From contig WUJK01000009.1 of NCBI GenBank assembly GCA_011317545.1, positions 620,001 through 684,000 on the forward strand: DNA of 64,000 nucleotides. The letters are read 5' to 3'. The notes below the pieces were generated by a model. It was not told where the DNA came from and did not search any database. It saw only the letters and a program-made list of their open reading frames with translations. A program made the position numbers and the translations under genes. Below are positions 12,032-23,400 of this stretch, piece after piece. The stretch's first letter is position 1. The number at the start of each line of letters is the position of its first letter. This DNA comes from Coniella vitis (Eukaryota > Ascomycota > Sordariomycetes > Diaporthales > Schizoparmaceae).

Positions 12032-13073
12032 GGCAGAGCAGAGGTCGGGGGGTGTGGAGGGCTTGAGGGGCGCGAGCGAGCGAATGAAGCTCTCACCAAG
12101 TTGCGGACTCGAGCTCTGGTGGTCAGGTTGCTGCAGGTTTGCACCCCTGGCTCGTCAAGCACGCTGGAAGGCTGGTATAGCCTGGATAGTAGGAAAAGGA
12201 GCCTGTAAAAACCCTGGCAAGCCTGTAACCGCTTGCTTTGGCCGGTCTTGGCGATATCGCGGGGCCTGGCAGCTTGCAACTGCGAGCGCTGATGATGACG
12301 TCGCTCCGCTTTGCTTGACTGGAAGCCTCGCTCACTGTCTACAACGTTTGACTGCCAAGACACCGTGCAGGAGAGGAATTGATTTTTTAGAGCCCCCCCC
12401 CCCCAAAAAATCAACAGGACAGAAATACTGCGTGGCTCACTTCATTGTTCCATCTCAAAGTAAGTGACCTATAAATACGACCTGCCAACCTCCGGAATGA
12501 GCGCGCGTGGGCATGTTCACTGCGTGGGTGGTCGCGCATCTGTGCAATGTCAAGCCAACATCGAGTTGAGACGCAGGTTGTGGGCAGACTTTATAAAGAG
12601 TGCAGATCCTCAATAGAAGCTGTGAGAGCCAGTGAAGCAGCGATCCGGCCAGTAGCGAAGCAGGATATCCAAGTTGATTCATAAAGGTCCAGCCAGAAAG
12701 GGACTTGGTGCAAAGGATCAGAGTCTTGTGAGGTCAGTCATATGTGGGATAGTGAGAGAGAGGAGCAATAATCTGCATAGTCATTTAATCATCTCAATGA
12801 TTGGGCTGGAGAGCGAGCGCCTATACCGTATAATATTAAATTGTATTAGCCGTACATTTGCCGAGAGACCTGTCCTCACTTACCGTGTATAACTTCAAGA
12901 GCCATGACAGCATCTTTTATTCGACCACTGGACGGGGCCTCGCGTCGACCACTTGCTACTATAGTATAAAGCATCCATCCATTCAGTGTACATAGTATAG
13001 TAGAATTCCCAAACAATTCTTTGTTAGTAAGCACGCAGTTGCCTATTGGCACGTTGCAGGCAGGGATCAGTGG
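12032..13073. other. Intergenic region upstream of YVC1
   Basis: This holds the channel promoter and then a stretch with no supported gene. It has a 10-base C run followed by A (12395-12410) and one ACATAGTA copy at 12990. Confidence 0.55.
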
Positions 13074-13799
13074 TCAATAGACGGCATCGCCATTCTTGCA
13101 TGCATCACGCAACGGCAGAAAACACCACCGGCAATCGCTCCTCAACGGTCGAGCAGCTGCTTGTACGGAGGCTTCGAACCCCCCCCCCAAACGATTCCAT
13201 GATGGCAAGTCGCTAATAATCTTGGACATGCAAACTGTAGCCACTTCAATGCTTGGATTCCCATCCAAAGTCTCCCGAACAAGGCAAATACCATGCAACA
13301 CACCAAAGACCGAGTCGTTCCAAGCCGTCTTGCTGTCTCAACACTGTCAACGGCGTCAAGGCGAGCAGAGCACCCCTCGCGGCGGTACATGGAAGTCGGT
13401 TGCATATCCACAAACCGTATAGATCCAAAACAGTTGGCCCCGCTCTCAAACCTCTTGACATGGATGGTGGCGCGTCGCCTTTTCCCCAAGTCGCTATCAA
13501 GAAAGGCTTCCCCGTCAATCACAATGCGCAGAGACTCAATCACGGCATCGCCTGTAGTGCTTTCGTCATGGAGGATGGGGCGCGAGTCTTGGCCATCTGT
13601 ACTCCTCGTTTATAGCACGACTCTGCCTGGATGCTAAGTAGCGTGGGACTTGCACATCGTTAGCAGCAGCAACTGAGCAATCCATGTGTACCACAGGCAA
13701 ATATAGTTATTTCGAACGAGAGCCGAGCATAGACAATTCGGCTAGGCACCGTGACCTACTGATAATCACCAGAACGAGTGCTGTTTGACGGCGGTACAT
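13074..13799 (-). CDS. Tentative small three-exon gene of unknown function
   Basis: Two reading frames on the minus strand look protein-coding and can be joined. The model is 13799-13760, 13596-13389 and 13332-13074, 168 codons. The middle exon includes the segments AVIESLRIVIDGEAF and FGSIRFVDMQPTS; the last includes VFGVLHGICLVRETLDG and VCMSKIISDLPSWN. The introns have GT...AG ends and restore the frame, but the second donor (GTACCG) is weak. The first exon is chosen only because it offers an ATG and the right phase. The C-terminal part spans a 10-base G run, where a sequencing error could shift the frame. It starts 137 bases from the dioxygenase start, head-to-head. I recognise no family. 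A decayed pseudogene is an equal possibility. Confidence 0.35.
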
Positions 13800-13936
13800 G
13801 TATATATATAATCCGCAGTCTCCCCGCCTCGACTCGACCTGCTTGTAGGCCTTCAGCCTCTTTACTGATCCTTGTATCAAGAGGATCATTTATATAGTAC
13901 GATCAACCAGTCTTCCTTCATACCACTCACATCACC

Positions 13937-15508
13937 ATGGCCCCGTCTGCGGTTGACGCCTCCCCTGAAGGTCCAGTGTCTTCGGCATCGGCCTTTGAGA
14001 AACTCCCCAAGCCGCTCCAACTCTCCGGAGCCCTTGACTCTTACAAGTCCTTTGACGTGACGCCCATCATTGGTCGCGAGTATCCCGAGGCCAACCTGGT
14101 GGAGTGGCTCAACGCTCCCAACTCTGATGAGTTGATCAGAGACCTTGCCATTACCAGTACGTGAGCGCATGACCACGTCCTGGGGGAGAAAAGAAGGACC
14201 GTGTTTGGTAGTGCACACATAGTACATTGCTCACAAACATCCTGCTCAGTCTCTCAGCGCGGCGTCGTATTCTTTCGTGCACAGGACGAGCTCACCAACG
14301 ACCTCCAGAAGAAGCTCATCTTGCGTCTGGGCGAGCTGACGGGCCGTCCCAAGACATCGACTCTTCACATCCACCCCTTGCTCAACAGCGAGCGTGAGCT
14401 TGGCGGTGACGACCCCGAGATCAGCACCATCAGTTCGAAGCAATTCAAAGCACTCGACCTCAACCGGCCAAACAAGGAACAGCGCAGCTTCAAGAACCAG
14501 AACAATGCTCAGTGGCACTCGGATATTAGCTTCGAGCCCGTGCCGGCTGACTATACCTCACTACGACTTGTCCAGCTTCCTGAGACTGGTGGCGGTAAGT
14601 AATGGCTTGATTCCTCGCTTGACTTTTGGTGCTCGTGAAGACGCGCCCTTCTTACAACATCACGGATCTACAAACGAGCTCCTCATCCACCTTGAACGAC
14701 GCCAACTGGCTACACGTGTTTAAAGCCCCCCTAACACCCGCTTTCCCAGACACACTGTGGGCATCAGGCTACGAACTCTACGACCGCATCAGCGAGCCTT
14801 ACCAGAAGTTCCTCGAGGGCCTCACAGCGACCTTCAAGGGCTACCGGTTCCGCGAGATCGCCGAAAAGAACGGCTTCAGCCTGTACACCAAGCCCCGCGG
14901 CGCCCCCGAGAACATTGGCTCGGAGCTGGAGGCGATCCATCCTGTGGTGCGGACGAACCCCGTGACGGGCTGGAAGAGCATCTTCCCTCTGGGTGGTTTC
15001 GCGACGCACATCAACGGCTTGACGTCCGCGGAGAGTGACCACTTGTTGAAGTGGTTCAAGGACCTGGTCTACCAGAACCATGATCTCCAAGTGAGGCTCA
15101 GGTGGCATAACAAGAACGACATCGGTGAGTTTCCTTGCTCGGCAGTTGCCAGACAAACAGAAGACAGAATGCAGCAGAACGCTGGATGCATATAAAATGG
15201 CACCACAACAGCCGGCGAAAAGGGTCCAAGGGGATGAAGAATGCTGACCACGGTGCTCTGAGGGTAGCAATCTGGGACAACCGCAGTGTCTACCACACCA
15301 TGACTCTGGATTACCACGATCTTGGAGACAGGTTTGGGAACCGCGCTGTTGGAATTGGCGAGCGGCCTTATTATGACCCCGCCAGTTCTGGACGACGCGA
15401 AGCTTTGGGCGTTCCACCACTTGAGTGAGTACTTGCACATTTGTAACCAGCTTTTCAGAGGCCCAATTCAGCATAACTAACCGAGCGAAAAGGTCCGAAA
15501 GCCGGTAA
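13937..15508 (+). CDS. Fe(II)/2-oxoglutarate-dependent taurine/sulfonate dioxygenase (TauD/JLP1 family)
   Basis: Five exons, 13937-14156, 14250-14594, 14750-15124, 15268-15424 and 15493-15508, give 370 residues, normal for fungal members. The TauD core starts with RGVVFFRAQ near residue 77. The iron ligands are His163 and Asp165 (WHSD) and a distal His near 323 (SVYHTM). An Arg in the GNRAVGIGERPYY stretch should bind 2-oxoglutarate. Enzymes of this family oxidise alkylsulfonates such as taurine and release sulfite, allowing use of sulfonate sulfur; the precise substrate cannot be read from sequence. The last exon is only 16 bases. It is supported by a GTGAGT donor and a CTAAC branch site just before its AAAAG acceptor. 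Without that splice the protein would end three residues earlier. A TATA-like TTTATATAG lies about 45 bases before the ATG. Confidence 0.93.
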
Positions 15509-16679
15509 ACAACGCGTGTGGTGGCGGGCGGTAAATGGTCAGCAAGTACTTGGAATTCATGACAACATTGAATTAGAAATTGTAGCGACCTTTTTTTCAG
15601 GTCAACCAAGATGCTCATAACTCGCCCTAGCTGGGCGAAATCACACATATCATACTGTCATGATTTACGTCCACATCTTTGGATAGCGTGCATATCTACA
15701 GTTGTTGACAAAATACTGTCAATCACTGGGCCTATTCCTTGTAATAATGCGATTAGAACGCTTGCCATGCTATTACTTTCGGTCATAGGCCTTCGTCAAG
15801 TGCTGACGGTTGAATGGCGCTCTGCTTACTGCATTCAAGATGCTTCACGTTCGCCATGACTATCGCACTGAGGCCGCCCCCGAAACACCCTGTCACCAGT
15901 CAGTGATGGCCTCAATCTATAGTGCCAAACCCACAACGGACATCTTTCTGGGGCCAGCCATAACCTGAAGGATTCCGTCAGCGCGCAGCAAGGCACACGC
16001 ATGCTGAACCAACGGCATTGGAACTGCTTGACAGCTGCTTCCACTACCCTGAGCATTGTAAGTATCAAGTGGGCGAAGAGGACTCGTTTCTGGATTGCGG
16101 CACAGCATCGAATCCACCTCGGACGGACAGTACGTGCACGTGGCAACGAGTCCCCATAGCCCCGTACCCAGATTACATAGTAGTTCTACCTGGCTCGCTC
16201 TGGCGGCTTTCATCCTGGCTCCCGTAGGATTCGGGCGTCTCGCTTATTAGTTGTCTCCGGTTCGATAAAGTCGAGGCTTCCCATGGCAAAGGATTGTCGC
16301 AGGGTGATTTTTGTTGGGCGGACCCTTGTTATCAGGGCGATGAAAAAAGGAGGCAAGGCCTTCAGACTGAGCCCTGCCAGGCGCGTGGAGGATCTGACAA
16401 TTTGGACCTGTGGTGCCAACAGCCGCCCGCCGATTGTCTGAAACGTGGATGGCAGCCAAACGCGACGATGGAGAATCTCGTGTGGTCTCTCGTCCTCTTT
16501 GGCATCCGCTGAAGTCCGTTCCTTCTTGACCGTGCAGGAGCTCATCGTTGCTTTCCATTGCGCGATTGCTCGTGTTGCTCTACTTTGTTTTCTCCTTCAC
16601 CAGGGTTGGACGTTCCTCAGATACAGTGAGTATCTTGAGCAAGTACCAGTCCATGAGGGTGCTTCGCCTTGTTTAGCAG
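15509..16679. other. Intergenic region
   Basis: No gene is supported. One ACATAGTA copy lies at 16175. A 103-codon minus-strand frame (16558-16247) starts with ATG but shows no domain and would overlap the promoter of the next gene. Confidence 0.5.
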
Positions 16680-19213
16680 ATGGCGAGACGCAGACCAGCC
16701 AGGCCGTTGACCGTCTGGACTGGCTTTCTGGCTCTCCTTCGGCCCTCGTCCTGCAGCCAATACGCAGCCTACTTTACAGACGTAGGGACGCAGCTCATTG
16801 TCCAAGATTCGTCAGGCAACTTCACCTACAGCCCATGCAACAGCGGTGCAACACCAGCCTGGCCGACGGGGTCTCCCCTTATCCTGCCGGTCTTGGTTGA
16901 GCAGATATACACCGGCGCCGCACTCGCTGCGGTGGGCGCTGTGCAGGATGGCGCCCTCTATGTTGGTCCTCCCCCCATCTTATCCTCTCTCGGTCCTCTC
17001 GCATCACTTTGGCTGCATGCGTGCCAGCACGGATCAAAGTTCTAGCATGCACAGCTGACCCGCGCCCTCCAATCCACCAGGCCGACCTTTTCTACGAAAC
17101 AGCTGCTCCCAGCCTGCAACATGCGCGCTACACGTGCGATTTCGACACGGGCCTGTACACCCTGGAGTCGAGCGAGTCGCCCATTGATTCTCTGAACAGC
17201 AGTGGCACCGTGCCGACCGTCAGCGACTTCACGGGACTGGCGGCAATTTGGCTCGACGAGCTGGATGAGATACGCCTCTTCTTCCACGACGCGGGCGCAC
17301 ACTTGCAACAATTAGCATATAGCGCCGATGGAGCGTGGACATATGTGAACGAGGTCAACCCCGACAGTCACCTCCAAGGCAGGGCGGTGGGAGTCGCCAA
17401 GCCCAACTCGGTTCGTGGTTTCTGACATCCCTTCATTTTCACTTCTTCATGAACCAAAACTGCTTTTCGTTTTGCTGTGAAGCTTGTTTTACTTTTTTTG
17501 AGCAACAGACTTTTAACCCTACAACGTTCGATAGGCAACCAAAATGTATACAGTAGAGGCGAGGAGTGACAGCAATCTCGAGATCAGCTCTGGACCGGCT
17601 AGTGCAAGTGCTTGGTCTATTGGTACGTGATATCGCTGCTCAAGAAGCTCTCTCGCGTTTTCCAAAAGTCTGATTGATCAATACACACCTATAACAACGA
17701 CAATAGCAGCAGCAGCAGCAGCAGCAGCAACAGCAACAAGACTGACATACCCAAACAGAAACTACACCGCGGTCGCTCACAAACAGCGACACACTCAGCA
17801 CATCCACGCAGAACTTCACAGTCAACACGACCGAAACTGTGCTCGCAGGGCTCCAGAACTGGCCATCTGAAGTGGGAAACCTGGCGCTCGCCATCGACCA
17901 GGACGAGTCCCTGTACGTCTACTACATTGGCAGCGACAATGCATTGTACAATGTATCCAAGGTCGAGGACGTCAACCTGGGCGCATGGAGCACCCAGTTC
18001 ACCTATGATGACGAGGACTACTGGCCCTTGGCCGATAGCGCTGCGTCGGATTTTGCGCTCGCGTCCGATCCGGGAAGCTACGAGACGCGGATTTACTACA
18101 TGTCGGGGGGTGAGATGACGGAAATTCGTCGGACGGGGGAGGCAACCTGGGCCAAAGCCGCGGCGCTGCCCGAGAAGTCGACTCAGAATGTGAGTGTCAA
18201 CACATCTTGATTCATAATCGGATACGTCTCAAACGGTTTCCGAGGGGTGGAGCAGCTGTTTTGGCTTGTGACCGCTCGGTATCACCACCAAAGCCTTCCT
18301 GATCCCCCTTGTTATACCCTGAGCCACTGCCATCGTCCGATTGAAGAATCAATCTCTTGCGTGTCTCACAAAGCGGACTTGAAAGCTGACCTGAACCCAG
18401 GCAACACTCTCTACTTCATCAGCCCCCTCACCATCCTCATCGACGGCAACATCCACAGCTTCATCTTCACCCAACAGTAGCAGCGGAACCACCGCATCAT
18501 CCACCGCCAACACAAGCCTATCCTCGACCGCCAAAATCGGCATCGGCATTGGTTGCAGCGTAGCGGGCCTCCTCGTGCTGGGCGCGCTTCTAACCCTCTT
18601 TATACGCCAAAAAATAGCAGCCGCAGCAGCAGCTGCTGCGCGCTCCACACAACGAAACCAACAACGAGGACTCGATGCTGCCTCAAATGACGAAGAGACC
18701 GCGCTCCACCCGCACGCTCTCCAAGCGACGTCATCCAACAAGCTGGATCACAACGGAGGAGACCTTGGCAAAGACGCCGCGGGCTTTCTCCTCCCCGACA
18801 AGGCTGTTGTTGTTGTTGGTGGTGGTGGTGGTAATTATGGTGGAGGATATGGTCATGGGCATGGACAGACGAATGCAGTCCTGCGCGATCCACCAGGAGC
18901 AGGGTCGACAGTCGTCTACGTACCCGCCTACGAACTGCCCACGATGCCAGCTGTCCCGCGGTACGAAATGGCGACGTTCACACCCACGACACGGGAACTT
19001 CATGAGGCGCCGCCGCCAGAATATTTGCAGAAGCCGCATGAGGCTCCGAGCAGCCCAGTGGTAGCACGTACGGAGCTGGAAGGCAGTATGAGTGTGAGGG
19101 GTCGGGGCCAGGCTTCTGCCGCTTCTGGTCCTCTTTCGCCTAATATGTCCGAGTTGGAGGGTTCGCGAGGGGGGCGGATGGATCCTGGCCCTGAGACGAT
19201 ACATGAGAAGTGA
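16680..19213 (+). CDS. Single-pass membrane protein with a fucose-specific-lectin-like ectodomain
   Basis: Five exons, 16680-16961, 17081-17410, 17535-17622, 17759-18189 and 18401-19213, give 647 residues; every junction keeps the frame. The first about 27 residues look like a signal peptide. Residues to about 377 contain repeated blade-like units with motifs such as LAAIWLDELDEIRLFF, LAIDQDESLYVYYIG and TRIYYMSG. These resemble the sheets of fungal fucose-specific lectins (AAL-type beta-propeller). A Ser/Thr-rich, probably O-glycosylated stalk follows, then one membrane segment near 423-445 (IGCSVAGLLVLGALLTLFI). The cytosolic tail has poly-Ala, Gly/His-rich and Pro-rich parts. A surface receptor or adhesion role is inferred from this architecture. 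The donors of exons 1 and 2 (GTTGGT, GTTCGT) are unusual. Intron 3 holds a CAG repeat. Confidence 0.8.
17705..17738 (+). repeat. (CAG)n microsatellite in an intron
   Basis: About eight CAG units followed by CAA-interrupted units lie in intron 3 of the lectin-like membrane protein, just upstream of the exon 4 acceptor at 17758. The abundance of CAG could offer false acceptors. Confidence 0.9.
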
Positions 19214-19593
19214 TATTTTGACGAATCTGATCCGGCGTATTCAGAGTGGGCATGAGGGCCGCAAGCCTCGTGCCTGAGTCTCGAATGCCGAGGTAATAAT
19301 TGTTTGAACGATACGAGCCTTTGAGAATAATGTTTTTTTTTTTTGGTACATTCCAATAGAAAGGCTGCTTCGATTGCGGTCTGTATATGATACCAAAAGT
19401 GTGCTTCACCTTCCTTTCTGCTTTAGCCTTGGAATGCTTCTTTGGGAGACATGGGCCAAAAATCCAGTTCTTCTGGAAATTCATATGTCCTGTATCAAAT
19501 TGGTGGGAGCGGCAGACGAAAAAAAAAAAAGAAGAAAGAAACGTGGCTTGATCTCTTATACCATGGCAACCGAATGTTGTTGTACAGGACAGT
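19214..19593. other. Shared 3' region of convergent genes
   Basis: Only A/T runs (for example T at 19331-19342 and A at 19520-19530) and no gene are seen between the lectin-like gene and CWF19. Confidence 0.6.
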
Positions 19594-21777
19594 TCAGCCC
19601 TCTGTCAAGACTCTAGTCCAATCAAATTTCCTCCAGGTCTTTTTAAACGGCTCTGTGCGCGCATCATTTCTGTTCCATCGGCCCTGTTTCTTGATATTAT
19701 CGGGCTCGCAGTCAAGCATACCGCCGACAATCTCTCTAGCAAATAGGTCGCCCCTGGGCCACCGTGACGAGTCCTCCACAATATGACCCAAGCCGCCATC
19801 AATGGTGAACCAGACATGGAAGTACGGCATCTCCTTGGCGATGCTCCGTCGAAAAGCCAGCTTGCCCAGGCCTTCCTTTGCCCGTTTACCAGTATCAATA
19901 ATCTTCTTGTGCTGCGACCATTCCTCGTCACTCGTAAGCATAGCCTCACGGAAGAAAGCTGGCGCAGTCGCTCCAAGGTCCCAGGGAATAGGTACTGCGA
20001 CAAGCGCTGCGTGCAGATGGCGGTGCGGCGCAGCCGCGTTCTCGTAAAAGATGACGTCGCGCCCTTGCTCGTGATACAAACGGGTCAGAGACTTCATAAA
20101 GTTGCGAATCTCTTCCCATTCGTCGTCGTCGCATTCGAGGAGGTTGGCCCGATGGCTTATAGGCACAACGACAGCGCCGCCTTCTGCGCCTTTGAGCTCG
20201 GGTTCTGTGGGTAAGGTGAGGTAGACTCGTGTCCCGAGGGCCAGAATAGGTGCAATAGGGAGGTCCTGCGGCGGTTTGCGGTCTTCGTGGTGGCACAAAG
20301 GGCAAGAGTCGAGTATTTTGCTCATCTTTTGGTACTCATTAACAGCCATGTTCTTGAGATTGATTTCCGACTTGTGTACACGTTTCGCGAGCTTTTCAGC
20401 GTTTTCGTCGAGATACTCGAGGTCGTCGTCGAACTTGGCATCCTTGGCAATGCGCTCAGCCAGTCGCATACCTTCACCACCTGCTTGGCCGCGGGTCCGG
20501 CGCTCTTCCCGCACCATATCGTCGATGCTCATGTCCTCATTGGCCTCGACAAGGCCACGCTCACGGCCGCGCTTGTTATCAATGCTCTTTACTTCTCCTC
20601 GCGGCCCCGCAAGCATCCGGTTGTGCATGGCGTCAAGCACAACAGCTTGGTCCGCAGTCGCTGTACCATTCGAGTGGGCCAATGCTGCGTTATACTCGGC
20701 CTCAAGCTTATCTGCGTCTGGCGCCTTGCGAAGTTTGGCTTTCATCACCTGAGCTCTCATGCGATTCAGAGCCGTCTGATCCAATGGGGGAATCGCTTCC
20801 TGCATAACGACGCCTTGCTCAGGTACGTCTTCAGGGGCTTCCAGGTCTTCCTTGGGCGTGGGACGAGTCTTGGCCATACGCTCACGATAGAGCTCCCCCG
20901 TTGGCTTCTCCGAGCCTTTGTAACCTTCTCCGTACACATTTCGCCTGTCCATCTCAATTTTCTCTTCTCGAGCATCGTCGAACTCTTTGAGACTACCAAA
21001 GCGCTCCTCTGCAATGTCGTCAACAGACCGCCCACTTTGCTCGGCTGCAGTGTAAACGCCCTTCAGCTTTGTCATTCGCCATTGTGATCCTTGGTCTCCA
21101 AAAGTGTAGTCGACCTCCTTGGTCAAGTCGTCCAAATCAGTTGCTGACACTCCGCTTGATCCTCCCAGGCCAGTGTTAAGCTCTCGGTGATGTATCACGC
21201 GTTCAGGAGCGACTTTTGGCGGGGGAGTCTTTTCTTTCTTTGTGCGATGAATGTAGTCGATATCAACAGCACCTGTCATCCACGAGTCACGAGCCAAGCG
21301 CTGGCTCTCCTGTCGCGGAACTTCTTCATCGGGTACAGGCAGCTTCTCTTTATCGTCTGTAGACTTGATAAAATCCGGCTCGTCATTTCCATCTCTTTCT
21401 CTTTCGCGGTGTCTGTCATTGCGGCGCTCACGATGCTTCGATGAATCCTCCTCGTCATCATATCTGGAATGTCGCGACCTCTTGTGCCGGTGCCCATCGC
21501 CATCCTCGCCAACCCCGTCCTCATCGTCATGGCGCGACCGGTGGTGCCGTTGATGCTTGTCGTCTTCCCCGCGAGCACGATCGCCACGGCGGCCGCTATG
21601 CCTTTCTCGGTGGGCATCAGAGCGCCCGTGCCTGTCGTCCCGTTCTGCGGATCTGTCGCGTCGGTGGTGATGGCGATGCTTGTGTCTTCGCTCTTTCCTG
21701 TCAGCACGCTCCTGTTCCTGCTCTCGCTCAGCCTTATCGGCGGCGAGCTGCTTCTCGAATTCGTCGAGGCCGTCCAT
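19594..21777 (-). CDS. CWF19: CwfJ/CWF19-family pre-mRNA splicing factor
   Basis: One intron-free frame of 727 residues. The ATG at 21777 (MDGLDEFEKQLA) is taken as the start, since the frame extends further upstream only without an ATG. The first 150 residues are an Arg/His/Asp-rich low-complexity region typical of splicing proteins. The C-terminal 240 residues hold both CwfJ domains. The first, from about residue 489, starts with CPLCHHED and contains the HIT-like PHRHLHAALVAVP. The second runs from FRRSIAKEMPYFHVWF to the end and includes GGMLDCEPDN. In fission yeast Cwf19 joins the late spliceosome, and its relative Drn1 promotes lariat debranching with Dbr1. A nuclear role in spliceosome disassembly follows from family membership. 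It is divergent from NPA3 across 399 bases. Confidence 0.95.
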   Translation of the reverse strand: MDGLDEFEKQLAADKAEREQEQERADRKERRHKHRHHHRRDRSAERDDRHGRSDAHRERHSGRRGDRARGEDDKHQRHHRSRHDDEDGVGEDGDGHRHKRSRHSRYDDEEDSSKHRERRNDRHRERERDGNDEPDFIKSTDDKEKLPVPDEEVPRQESQRLARDSWMTGAVDIDYIHRTKKEKTPPPKVAPERVIHHRELNTGLGGSSGVSATDLDDLTKEVDYTFGDQGSQWRMTKLKGVYTAAEQSGRSVDDIAEERFGSLKEFDDAREEKIEMDRRNVYGEGYKGSEKPTGELYRERMAKTRPTPKEDLEAPEDVPEQGVVMQEAIPPLDQTALNRMRAQVMKAKLRKAPDADKLEAEYNAALAHSNGTATADQAVVLDAMHNRMLAGPRGEVKSIDNKRGRERGLVEANEDMSIDDMVREERRTRGQAGGEGMRLAERIAKDAKFDDDLEYLDENAEKLAKRVHKSEINLKNMAVNEYQKMSKILDSCPLCHHEDRKPPQDLPIAPILALGTRVYLTLPTEPELKGAEGGAVVVPISHRANLLECDDDEWEEIRNFMKSLTRLYHEQGRDVIFYENAAAPHRHLHAALVAVPIPWDLGATAPAFFREAMLTSDEEWSQHKKIIDTGKRAKEGLGKLAFRRSIAKEMPYFHVWFTIDGGLGHIVEDSSRWPRGDLFAREIVGGMLDCEPDNIKKQGRWNRNDARTEPFKKTWRKFDWTRVLTEG

Positions 21778-22176
21778 GCTGATGTGGGGTTGTGGGTGGT
21801 GCGTCGCGAGATTTGGCGCAGGCGAAAGAATAAGCTCGTGAAAAGACAAAGTGCTACTTGGTTGGCAGAGTCAGGAAATGCGCACCTCGTTGCAGGCTAT
21901 GACGTGGGGGGTCTACTGAGGCTCTGCTGGGGACTTTCTGGGGAGTTGTTCTTACTTATGTAGTGACCCTACAGGGGCTTGATTTCCCTACGCCCTCGCT
22001 ATAACCGCAAGCCTCCACCACGAGTAGCGCTGTAAGCGAGCCCCGCCTTTCTTTTTTCCCTCTTCCCGCCTTCTAGCTTTTCTTTCATGTGAGCCGTGGA
22101 AGCCGCAGCTTTTGCCAATCTTCGCAACATCCCCTCCCCAATACCACCACAACACAACCCCGTCAAACTACACACG
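21778..22176. promoter_or_regulatory. Bidirectional promoter between CWF19 and NPA3
   Basis: These 399 bases separate the two divergent start codons and must hold both promoters. Pyrimidine tracts (CTTTTTTCCCTCTTCCC around 22050-22067) precede the NPA3 start, as in many constitutively expressed fungal genes. No TATA box is evident. Confidence 0.55.
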
Positions 22177-23400
22177 ATGGAGTCTACGCCCTCAGCGCCA
22201 AGTACCGCTCAGCCCAGCGATGGCACACCCAATGCTGGTCAGAAACAGCAGCCAGTCGCCATCGTGTGCGTGGGCATGGCCGGCTCGGGCAAGACGACCT
22301 TCATGCAGCGCATCAACGCCCACCTGCACGCCCAGCGCGACCCGCCCTATGTGATCAACCTCGACCCGGCGGTGCTCAACGTGCCCTTTGACAGCAACAT
22401 TGACATCCGCGACTCGGTCAACTACAAAGAGGTCATGAAGCAGTATAACCTGGGCCCCAACGGTGGCATCCTGACCTCTCTCAACCTGTTTGCCACAAAA
22501 GTCGACCAGATCCTCGGTCTCCTCGAGAAGCGCACACAGGCTCCTACTGCCGAGAACCCAGGCCCGAACCACAAACCCATACACAATATCCTCGTTGACA
22601 CACCGGGCCAGATCGAGGTCTTTGTGTGGTCTGCTTCCGGTACCATTCTCCTCGAGTCGCTTGCCTCGTCGTTTCCCACCGTCATCGCCTACATCATCGA
22701 CACACCTCGCACGAGCTCGACGTCGACCTTTATGAGCAACATGCTGTATGCATGCAGTATCTTGTACAAGACGAAGCTTCCTATGATCCTCGTCTTCAAC
22801 AAGACGGACGTCAAGGACGCGAGCTTTGCCAAGGAGTGGATGACGGACTTCGAGGCCTTCCAAGCGGCGCTTCACGAAGACGAGAACCGCAACGCGTTTG
22901 GCGGTGTCGAAGGCGAGGGCAGTGGGAGTGGGTACATGGGCAGCCTGCTCAACAGCATGAGCTTGATGCTCGAGGAGTTTTATGCGCACTTGAGCGTTGT
23001 GGGTGTGAGTAGCATGACGGGCCAGGGTGTCAACGAGTTTTTTGAGGCAGTGGCAGAGAAGGCGGAGGAATTCAAGAGGGACTACCAGCCGGAATTGGAC
23101 AGAAAGCGCAAGGAGAGGGACGAAGCCAAGAGGGCCGCTCGCGAGAAAGAGCTGGATAAGATGATGAAGGGCATGTCGATGAGCGGTCTGGCACAGGGTC
23201 CACCGTCACGGACGGGCGCCAGCCAAGATGACGAGGTTGATGTTGTCAGTGATCAGGAGTCGGATGACTTTGAGGATGATGAGATGGACCGCGAGGGCCT
23301 ACAGGCACGATATGAAGCGGCAATGCAGGAGGGTGATGAAACCCTGCAAGGGGAGGCCAGTTTTGCAAAGTACTTGCGCACCCAACAGAGGCAGGGATAA
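22177..23400 (+). CDS. NPA3: GPN-loop GTPase 1 (RNA polymerase II assembly/import factor)
   Basis: One exon of 407 residues; the ATG at 22177 begins MESTPSAPS. The P-loop GMAGSGKTTF is at about 33-42, the family-defining GPN motif (LGPNGGI) near 92-98, a DTPGQIE switch motif near 150, and FNKTD gives the guanine specificity motif. The C-terminal third is charged, with a coiled-coil-like KRKERDEAKRAAREKELDK and an acidic end. GPN1/Npa3 is an essential dimerising GTPase that helps assemble RNA polymerase II and carry it into the nucleus. The sequence has every key motif, so the same role is expected. It is convergent with RPB12, itself a polymerase subunit. Confidence 0.96.
   Translation: MESTPSAPSTAQPSDGTPNAGQKQQPVAIVCVGMAGSGKTTFMQRINAHLHAQRDPPYVINLDPAVLNVPFDSNIDIRDSVNYKEVMKQYNLGPNGGILTSLNLFATKVDQILGLLEKRTQAPTAENPGPNHKPIHNILVDTPGQIEVFVWSASGTILLESLASSFPTVIAYIIDTPRTSSTSTFMSNMLYACSILYKTKLPMILVFNKTDVKDASFAKEWMTDFEAFQAALHEDENRNAFGGVEGEGSGSGYMGSLLNSMSLMLEEFYAHLSVVGVSSMTGQGVNEFFEAVAEKAEEFKRDYQPELDRKRKERDEAKRAAREKELDKMMKGMSMSGLAQGPPSRTGASQDDEVDVVSDQESDDFEDDEMDREGLQARYEAAMQEGDETLQGEASFAKYLRTQQRQG

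Noticed and set aside
13165..13195. GCTTCGAACC as the T arm of a tRNA
   Set aside because: No matching acceptor stem or anticodon arm on either side; it continues into a run of C.
16247..16558. 103-codon ATG frame on the minus strand before the lectin-like gene
   Set aside because: No domain, no splice context, and it overlaps the expected promoter.
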